Part shown: one piece after another, positions 56,279-64,000 of the stretch | How positions within the stretch are numbered: position 1 is the first letter of the stretch | Layout: each line of letters opens with the position of its first letter | Assembly: GCA_964016885.1 (NCBI GenBank) | Contig: OZ024743.1 | Location: 351,248,704 to 351,312,703 of the forward strand | Direction of reading: 5' to 3' | Origin: Eledone cirrhosa | Lineage: Eukaryota; Mollusca; Cephalopoda; Octopoda; Eledonidae | Length of the DNA: 64,000 nt | Position numbers and translations under genes: made by a program | Notes under the pieces: generated by a model | Seen by the model: the letters and a program-made list of their open reading frames with translations, nothing else | Database searches by the model: none | What the model was told of the DNA's origin: nothing

Positions 56279-59200
56279 TTTCTTTTATTTGCCACTAGGG
56301 CATCAAAAGTGGGACAAGTACAAAGGGGGGAGTTTACACAAAAAGGCGTCCTCAATAAGGAGGAGGCAATAACAAAATATAAAAATAAAATAAGATATAA
56401 CAAAAAATAAAATTTTTAACAAAATCCTCAATAGAGAGGAGGCGCCTTGGGGGGTCGCACACACCCCCGAAAAAAGTGTGCAACCCTTTTCCTCAGGAGC
56501 ACAGAGAGGGGGTGCTCCCTCGTTCCTTCCTCTTTTCCACCTACAGGCTTATGTAAAGAGAAGGCCCATTCACACGGGCCATTCTCGCCACTTTCACCCA
56601 CCTTTCATAAAAACGACTGGGGTGCAGCACCTCTCTCTCCATCCTGATCCTTCTTCCGAAATGATATCGGAAGAAACGGACCAGTTGTTGGCCAGAGAGA
56701 AAGGTGCTTGACCTCAGTCCTTTCAGACGCGTCCACCATACAACCTCTTTCGCCATGGCTATTACGCACAGAAACACCGCCTCTGCTTCATCTTTGAAGG
56801 GGGGAGGCGGCTTGATCATTACAATAGACTCGGTGGTCAACCGGATCGGTCCCACCCTTGACAGCAGTTGTTCGACATAGCCCCACAGATCGGCTACGCC
56901 CGAGCAGTGTACCAATGCGTGTGCAACGGTTTCCTCGTCGCACACGCATCTGGGACAGATCTTTTTGGCGGGGTCCCTACCCGGGCGCCCGTGTCTGTAG
57001 AGCCTTTCTCGAACGGGTAAAGCCCCTCGGTAGCACTGCCAGGCCAGGGACTTCTGGAAGTTGTCCATAGGTCCCGGGCTGAATGTCCTACCGAACAGGC
57101 TGGCCAGTTCGTCCTCCTCCATGTCTAGGGCTTCTCCGAGGGCGTCGTCGCACCTGCTGCGTACCAGCCCTCTATAGAATGTTGCGGTGGAGTCTCCACT
57201 GATAACCGGATCCGCCTGCCAGAGGGCGGTGAGCGCCTGGGCACACTCAGTGTGCCAGGCGCCCAGTTTTCTCGGTCTTTGCTTGACCCAGGATTGCAGC
57301 TCGGTGAGTGAGACGAGTCTGGGAAAGGTTCGTCTCACAAACGAGGCCCACACCGGTTGTCCGGTGAGGAATACGTAGAGGTGCCGTAGCCTTAATGCGT
57401 GTTTACGCATCATTAGCCACGGCATCCCCAGCCCTCCTTTCGAAGGGTGTTGACAGCAGATGGATCTCCTCACCATAGGAGCCCGCCCCTTCCAAATGAA
57501 TTGGACGAGCGCGCGCTCCATCTTGGTGAGGGTTTCCCTTGGGCAGGGCACTACGGTCAGGCGGTAGTAGATGACGGACGCTATATAAGTGTTCGCCACC
57601 TCCGCCCGACCTTTCAGGGATAGTTTGCAACTGGCCCACTTCTGGGTCAGTGCAAACACCCTGTTCGTAACCTCCGCCCAGTTTTTCTCCACCTGGAGGT
57701 CCGGTCCGAACCAGACCCCGAGCAACTTCACCGGGCCCTCCGTCCAGCGTCCGACGACGCCATCGGAGGGCATCGGTCTGCCCCTCCACGTGCCGAGTTG
57801 CAAACCGATCGACTTGTCCCGGTTCAGCTTAGCCCCTGTGAACTTTTCGTACTCCTCCAGTAAGGTGCCGACCGCCTCGATTTCGGAGGCCGTCGACACC
57901 ATTACTGTCACATCATCGGCGTAGGCTGACACCGCTTTCCGCAATCCCGGTTCCAAAGGGATGCCCTGCAACAACTCCAACTTCCGCAGTAGTGGCTCGA
58001 GAGTCAACACATACAGAAGGGAGGAGAGAGGGCACCCTTGTCGGATGGACCGCGCGATTTTGAACGGCTCCGAGAGGTAGCCGTTCACCTTGACCCTAGA
58101 GCAGATGCGGCTGCTGTGCATAGCAGTGATCCAGCCCCTGAAAACGGGTCCGAAGCCTGCCGCCGCTAGCACCGCATCCAGGTAACCATGGTCGACCCTA
58201 TCGAACGCCTTAGATTGATCCAAGTTGATCAGAGCCCCACCAAAGCCGGGTTCGTTCCCAACCCTCTCTATGATGTATCGCATGAGGTGGAGGTTGTCAT
58301 GGATGGACCTGGACGGGATAGCGCATGTCTGCGCATCTCCCACCAGGTTGCCCACGACAAGCGCCAACCTCTTTGCTAGCACCTTGGCCAAAATCTGTAA
58401 CTCTGTATTTAGAAGAGTTATGGGCCTGAAGTTACTTATTTCGTCCCCCTTGTTCTCGTCCTTCCTCACTAGCGTGACTACGCCCTTGGTCACAGTACAG
58501 GGAATTCTCCCGTTCTGTTGCCAGTTGCAGTAGACCGCCTCGAGGAGATCGGGGAACAAGTCCGGCATAGCTAGATATAATTCGTAAGGAAGACCATCGA
58601 GACCCGGGGATTTGCGTTTGCCGCATTGCCCCAGCACGTCCTCTATCTCAGCGGCCGAAATCGGCTCCTCGCAAGACTTCGCCTCCCTGTCCGAGAGGCG
58701 CGGCAGGCCGTCGAGGTATGGACCGAAGTCCACGTTTCCAACCGGCTCCCCGCCCCTCCCGAACAGTCGGGCAAAGTGCCTTTGAAAGGCCTCACACATC
58801 TGCTTAGGCTCAAGAATCGCCCGTCCATCCAGGTCTCGCAAAGACCGGATGGTGGATTTTGTTCCACTGTTGGCCTCTGTCACGCGGGCCCAGCTAACAG
58901 CTTTGGCCCCCTCGTTCCCTAGAGCACGTATTTTACTTCGGACAACGCAGCCTTCGTGCTTCGCGTCGAAAAACTGGCTCAAAGCCGTTCTCGACGCTAG
59001 CACTCTGGCCACGTCGCCGCTTCTAATTGCCTCTTCTACTCTATCTATTAGCTCCCTTTCCTTCCTATTCCTATCCGCAGCTAGAACCTTACTAAATTCA
59101 ATCGAGACTACTCTAATCTCTCTCTTTAGAGATACCCACCACCTGCTGTTGACGATCGCTCCAGTCAACCGTTCCTTAACTAACGTACTAATCCGATTCC

Positions 59201-59842
59201 TGTAGGCTCTACTTGCCGGCAAGGACAAGTTGAGCTTCCAGTAACCGGGGCCCTGTCTATGCGTTCTATCAAGGTTGACCATGCAGGTCACCAACTTGTG
59301 GTCTGAATAGCCAACCATGAGCATTTCTGGACAACTTAAAAAGTCCCTGTCCTTATTTCTAACTAAAAATCTATCTAGGTACGATCTAGATGATCCGCTG
59401 CGATTTGACCAAGACCAGGTTGGCACCGTCGGAAAATCTAGTCGAAATCTATCGGCCAGGTCAAATCGGCCGAGTAACCCCTTGAGGCTGTTGCACCCCT
59501 CTCTATCGGGACATGCCCCTGCATAGTCCCAACGTGCATCCAGGATACCATTCCAATCCTCCACTAAAAGCAGGGAACGGGACGTCCCTAGAAAAGACTC
59601 CAGACGCTGGAAAAAGTCGGGCCGCTCTGTCCCAAAAGGGGCATATGCGGCTATCAGCCTAAGGGCTCTACCTTCACCACTACCAAGGTCCAGCACCACC
59701 AGTCGACCCCCTGGGTCCAAGTGAACTATCTGTGTTGCAAGGCCCATATGTTTTTGCAGCAGAACGACAACCCCACCCCCACCTCCGGGCTGACAGAGAG
59801 ATGCGTGCATCTCAAAGTCGTCAAAGGTGGGGCTAGCTGTCG
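56279..59842 (-). mobile_element. Tx1-like LINE copy T7, 5' truncated in endonuclease
   Basis: 3' end at 56279 against (TATC)n. The 3' UTR and most of ORF2 look almost identical to T5, so it is recent. The 5' break at about 59842, in the endonuclease just before the PTFDDFEMH block, is directly joined to (GATA)n. It lacks the 5' UTR, ORF1 and the ORF2 start. Confidence 0.9.
56541..59842 (-). pseudogene. T7 ORF2, N-terminally truncated but otherwise open
   Basis: One uninterrupted frame of about 1100 codons from the truncation point (SPTFDDFEMHASL) to the stop at 56541. It contains VEDWNGILDARWD, SDHKLV, FRPITLLNTELQIL, YADDVTVMVS and CPRCVCDEETVAHALVHC. It lacks the first roughly 55 residues including the catalytic Glu of the endonuclease. 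By chance the frame continues upstream through the GATA array as (YLSI)n to a Met at 59948 in T8's tail, giving an 1135-codon chimeric frame. No evidence that this is expressed. Confidence 0.85.
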
Positions 59843-59843
59843 C

Positions 59844-59929
<86 letters not shown>

Positions 59930-59930
59930 C
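59843..59930. repeat. (GATA)n array between T7 and T8
   Basis: About 21 GATA units: 5' flank of truncated T7 and 3' tail of T8. Confidence 0.92.
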
Positions 59931-60199
59931 TTTCTTTTTATTTGCCACCAGGGCATCAAAGAGTGGGACAAGTACAACAGGAGGGGGAGTTTACATAAAA
60001 AGGCGTCCTCACTAAGGAGGAGGCAATAACAAAATATAAAAATATAAAATATAAAATATAAAAAAAATAAATTGAATAACAAAATCCTCAATAGGGAGGA
60101 GGCGCCTTGCGGGGTTGCACACACCCCCGAAAAAGTGTGCAACCCTTCTCCTCAGGAGCACTGAGAGAGGGTGCTCCCATGATCTTTCATCTTTCTCAC

Positions 60200-61174
60200 C
60201 TACAGTCTGATGTAGAGTGAAGGCCCATTCACACGGGCCATTCTCGCCACTTTCACCCATCTTTCATAGAAACGGCTGGGGTGCAGCACCTCTCTCTCCT
60301 ATCCTGATCCTTCTTCCGAAATGATATCAGAAGAAACGGACCAGTTGTTGGCCAGAGAGAAAGGCGTTTGACCTCAGTCCTTTCAGACGGGTCCACCATA
60401 CAACCTCTTTTACCCTGGCTATTACGCACAGAAACACCGCCTCTCCTTCGTTTTTGAAGAGGGGAGGCGGCTTGATCGTTACAATAGACTCGATGGTCAA
60501 CTGGATCGGTCCCACCCGTGACAGCAGTCGTTCGACATAGCCCCACAGATCGGCAATGACCTAGATGATCCGCTAAGGTTTGCCCAAGTCCAAGTTGGCG
60601 CAGTCGGAAAATCTAATCGATATCTATCGGCCAGGTCAAATCGACCGATTAACCCTTTGAGGCTGTTACACCCCTCTCTATCAGGACAGGCCCCTACGTA
60701 GTCCCAACCAGGCCCCTACGTAGTCCCAACGTGCATCTCGGATACCATTCCAGTCCCCCACTAATAGCAAGGAGCGGGACGTCCCTAGAAAAGTCTCCAG
60801 ACGATGGAAGAAGTCCGGCCGCGTTGACCCGAAAGGGCCGTAGACGGCTACCAGCCTAAACGCTCCGCCTACACCACTGCCAAGGTCCAGAACCACTAGT
60901 CGACCCTCCGGGTCCAAATGTACCGTCTGTGTTGCGAGACCCAGATGTTTTTGCAGCGGAGCGACAACCCCACCCACACCTCCGGGCTGACAGAGAGATG
61001 CGTGCATCTCAAAGTCATCAAAGGTGGGGCCAGCTGTCGCCCGTTGCTGATCCGGGCCTCGCAAATAACCATCACATCTATACCTTGTGACCTGAGGTCA
61101 TTTAGAAGCATTACTTGCTTCCAAGTTGTGCCCAGGCCACGCGCATTTAGACAGCCTACTCTTAGCATAACCAT
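60200..61174 (-). pseudogene. T8 ORF2 remnant: endonuclease joined to C-terminal tail
   Basis: ATG at 61174 (MVMLRVGCLNARGLG). The endonuclease part has CEARIS and GDWNGIRDARWDYVGA, with a frameshift near the first block. A 22-base tandem duplication (caggcccctacgtagtccca repeated at about 60689-60732) precedes the deletion junction near 60552. The C-terminal part (PIQLTIESIVTIKPPP …) follows in other frames to the stop at 60200. Confidence 0.82.
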
Positions 61175-61201
61175 GTTGGTGGTGAAGAAAAAAGCCACTT
61201 A

Positions 61202-62885
61202 CATCTCTGCGTCCCGGGTATCGGGCTGCATAATTTCCATGAGGGTGGGGGATGGGTTGTTGGGTGTGGTGGTGTTTTGTGGAAGTGTAGGGGCATCAGT
61301 GTGTTGTGTGGTTGTTTGGGGAAGGGGTGGGGAATTGTTTTAGGAGGACGCGGCTAATGGGCCCGACGCAGGGGGGGGGACGTCCTCTTTAAAGTTGTAT
61401 TTTAGTGTTTTATGTGTCCTCTGGGGCCTTAATCATTTTGAGGTGGGGGAAATCCCCTGCCTGGGTGAAGTTAGGCCCTTGGGTTTTTACTAAATTGTTG
61501 TTGTATACAATGTTTAACAGTTTTTTTATTTCTTGTGTTTATGTATGTGTATGCATGTTTTTGTTTTTGTGTGGTGTTTTTTGTTTGCTGTTGTTGTGTG
61601 CTCTTTTGTGTTGGTGTCTGTGTTATGTTTTGGGGAGGGGTTATTTTCATTTGTGTCTGAGGTGTGTTTTCTATTTTTTCTTTTGATTGTGTGGAAGTGC
61701 TCCTCCTCGTCTGATGACGAACGAGGGCCATCTTCCGCGTTGGAGGGGAGGGGTAGCTTTTCGGGTTGTGTTTGCGGTGCGGGTGTTTCGGAAATTGTTT
61801 TGTTTTGAGTGGGGGGGGGGACAGTGTTTTGTTTTGGTTTGAGCTGTGGTTGTTGTTTTTGTAATGGTGGTTGTGGTGATTGTATTGGTTGTGCAGTTGT
61901 TGGTGGTGTAGGCAGGATTGGGGTTTTCTTTTTAAGTTGAGGACAGACAACCCTCAGGTGACCTCTGGCTACACAGAGGTAACACGAGGGCCACCTACCC
62001 TCAACGGTAATGTTGATAAAAGTTTGATCATCCAGTATGATGCGTTCAGGGATCTGAGCGATCCTTTCGGGCCTCATTTGAACAAAAAGTTCGAGGTCCA
62101 TTACACTGAACGCGTCACCCGATGCCTTTCCCATGGATATTAATATGTCATCGTTCAGGTCAAGAAAACCTGTTAACACCCACCATATGTCCATAATTGG
62201 AAGAATGGTGTATATTTTTATTTTCTGCGTCCTTCTACCCATGTACGTAGGGTAGAAGGTGTATGCGGTGGATGTAATAGGTTTTACCGAAAGTTTTTTT
62301 GCCGTGTCCTGGTCCTTCATGAGAATGGATAGACTCCCATAGAGTCTATCCTTTTGTATGAACAGAATGTCTTTCATTACATCTTTTAAGACCATCTCTA
62401 TCTCACTCTGTGAATGTTGAGCTGGTCTTTTCGTTTTATTTAACACTGTCCTAAACATCACTGTGTTTAGGAGTCTCTGACTTTTTAGTTCCGGGGGGGG
62501 GGGTGGGGGTAGTGGATCGAAAATGATCCATTTTCCCCGTACACTATATATTTTTTGGCATCTGCCAGTAGCTCCTTCACTTTGCTTATATCTACTGGCA
62601 GATAGTCGAGGGTTTTCCTTGCCGTCTGGGCGAAGGAGACTTTTCCTTGTTTGTGTTGCTGTTGTAGTTGGTGGTGTTGTTGTTATCATTGTTGTTGGTG
62701 TTGTTGTTTTTGTTGTCTTTATTGTTGCTGTTGTTGTCGTTGTTGTTGTTGTTGTTTTCTGTTTCTTGTGTAGTTGTGGCTACATCAAGTTGTCGGTCAG
62801 CAGGTCTGTCATCTGCTACTGTGACAGTGGCAGGGGGAAGCTGTGAGTTTAGCTTCCCTTTTCGAAATTTTTCGAAAGATAACAT
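61202..62885 (-). pseudogene. T8 ORF1, frameshifted
   Basis: Starts at the ATG at 62885 (MLSFEKFRKGKLNSQ) with an Asn-rich stretch. The main open part is 61526-62689 with FYPTYMGRRTQKIKI, knuckle CYLCVARGHLRVVC (second-position Gly changed to Val) and SSSDEEEHF. A G homopolymer near 62496-62506 and other indels break the frame. The stop region reads ATGTAAGT instead of AGGTAAGT. Confidence 0.82.
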
Positions 62886-63064
62886 TTTTTTTTCAACACA
62901 ATTTCGCCTAATGGTGTAGAATAATTTGAGAGACTGACCAGATCAAAATTTGACCTGGCAGTCCCTCTACAAAATGGTACAAAAATGAAAGTTTACAGTT
63001 TGGAATTTCTATGGAAATTTAGGCAGAACTTACCCAGCAAGTTTTACGCGTGTGTCCATCCCAA

Positions 63065-63081
63065 GATAGATAGATAGATAA
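63065..63081. repeat. (GATA)n at 5' junction of T8, end of array
   Basis: Four GATA units mark the right end of the LINE array. Confidence 0.88.
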
Positions 63082-64000
63082 GTCTGTTATGTTACTATAA
63101 ATCACAGGGTCTAAGCTGCCATAAATACAGACATAGGTATACATATATATGAGCGGTAACGTGTGAGTTTATACCTCTGTAACTGTTTATACATATTTAC
63201 GTAATGCTTCGGCATTTGAATTTTACCTTACTTACACGCTTCTTTTAAACCTACTCGTGTGTATTTCTTATCTACAAATACACATTTTTCGTTTTGTTTA
63301 ACACTTACACCATATCCTTTACCTAGGTTCACTCTATAGTAAGCACTAGGACCAGACCCCGTTTCCCAGATTTCAACCCGCTCATATTATTTTCTTTACA
63401 GACATTAATCTACGGGTGTTATAAGAGTGAATATTAACTACACCAATCTCACCAAACTGTGAGAACCGGCAATGATGACGATCATTTCTACTCCCTCAAT
63501 TAATTCGTGCAGGATCATTATAAGGTCTCTTGTGCAATTTTAAATTTGCATAGCTTTATTTCTATATATGGTAAAATTAATTTATGGAAAGAATAAGTGA
63601 AACATTTCAACATAGACATCGTCATTTCGAAACAACCAGTGATGTAATTCGTGAATCATATTATTTATCCTAGTCCCCAAATTATCTATCAAACTAGGTT
63701 TAGTTGAATATATGTTCCCATAAAACAAAATTATATTAACAACTATAATTAACTTTTTGCTCAACCACGGTGAAGATTCAGAGCAAATTTATTTCTATCT
63801 AATCTAGAATTAAAATTATAAAAATCAAAAATGTGTCCGTGGTTTGTCCCTACTTTCTTAGCGAAATCTTTCCCTGTATCGTTTTAGGACAATGTGATCT
63901 TTTTATTCGTTGACTTGTTCCTCAATACTGGAGAGGCCCAGTCTCGAGTAATTTTTAGTTTAAAGCCAACATTATTAAGACAGTGTTATTTGTAATTTGT
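63082..64000. other. AT-rich flank without recognisable feature
   Basis: Unique-looking sequence right of the LINE array. No coding frame above 60 codons looks real, and I see no SINE or inverted repeat. Confidence 0.5.

Larger units (their letters stand above)
59931..63064 (-). mobile_element. Tx1-like LINE copy T8, both ends present, large internal deletion
   Basis: The 3' end at 59931 and 5' end at 63064 (leader gggatggacacacgcg) both abut GATA repeats, so the insertion was full length. About 2.5 kb (most of RT and the endonuclease end) is missing at about 60552, compared with T5 45757-48240. This leaves the ORF2 C-terminus joined to the endonuclease. Confidence 0.9.

Noticed and set aside
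59948..59948. Met at 59948 as a true start of the T7 protein
   Set aside because: It lies in the 3' UTR/tail of T8 and reads through GATA repeats; a by-product of the junction.

Overview
This window is repeat-dominated eukaryotic DNA, most likely from a cephalopod mollusc and probably an octopus. The basis is the tRNA-derived SINE family whose tail reads roughly 'ggtcgataaaataaagtac' (several copies at 24-35 kb), its mixture with Penelope-like, Tx1-like and R4/Dong-like retrotransposons, and very long simple repeats. The species call is inference from familiarity with these repeats. I see no convincing host protein-coding gene, rRNA or functional tRNA gene.

Layout. 1-4.9 kb: an old Tx1-like (L1 superfamily) LINE, T1, on the minus strand with gag-like ORF1 and endonuclease/RT ORF2. 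4.9-12.4 kb: three R4/Dong-like non-LTR elements (restriction-like endonuclease type) separated and flanked by (TAA)n/(ATT)n arrays, plus two older remnants of the same clade. 12.4-17.8 kb: AT-rich, microsatellite-rich DNA with a SINE and a small fold-back. 17.9-21.1 kb: a Penelope-like element (RT plus GIY-YIG nuclease) joined to an inverted partial copy, giving 1.19-kb inverted arms, each carrying a hammerhead-ribozyme-like motif; a fragment of a second Penelope-like family follows. 21.9-36.4 kb: SINEs, an unclassified dispersed repeat present twice, several large palindromes (one with a hammerhead-like fold at its apex), a MITE, microsatellites and a 5'-truncated Tx1-like copy, T2.

36.4-63.1 kb: the most striking structure. 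Six Tx1-like LINEs (T3-T8) lie head to tail, all on the minus strand, and every junction is a (GATA)n/(TATC)n microsatellite. All seven 3' ends seen (T2-T8) stop at the same conserved terminus (AATAAA(A)GAAA) and run straight into (TATC)n. The full-length 5' ends of T4, T5 and T8 also abut GATA repeats. This looks like a target-specific LINE that uses a tetranucleotide microsatellite as landing pad, each insertion regenerating the target. T5 (45136-50861) has both ORFs open and is a candidate source element. In parallel, the R4/Dong-like elements occupy a trinucleotide (TAA)n pad, as described for Dong of Bombyx.

T-element proteins: ORF1 is a gag-like RNA-binding protein with an Asn-rich stretch, an RRM-like region and one CCHC knuckle. 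ORF2 has an N-terminal apurinic-like endonuclease, a reverse transcriptase with a YADD box and a C-terminal Cys/His motif. The 3' UTR contains two adjacent hairpins whose stems show compensatory changes between copies, a plausible recognition site for the element's own RT.
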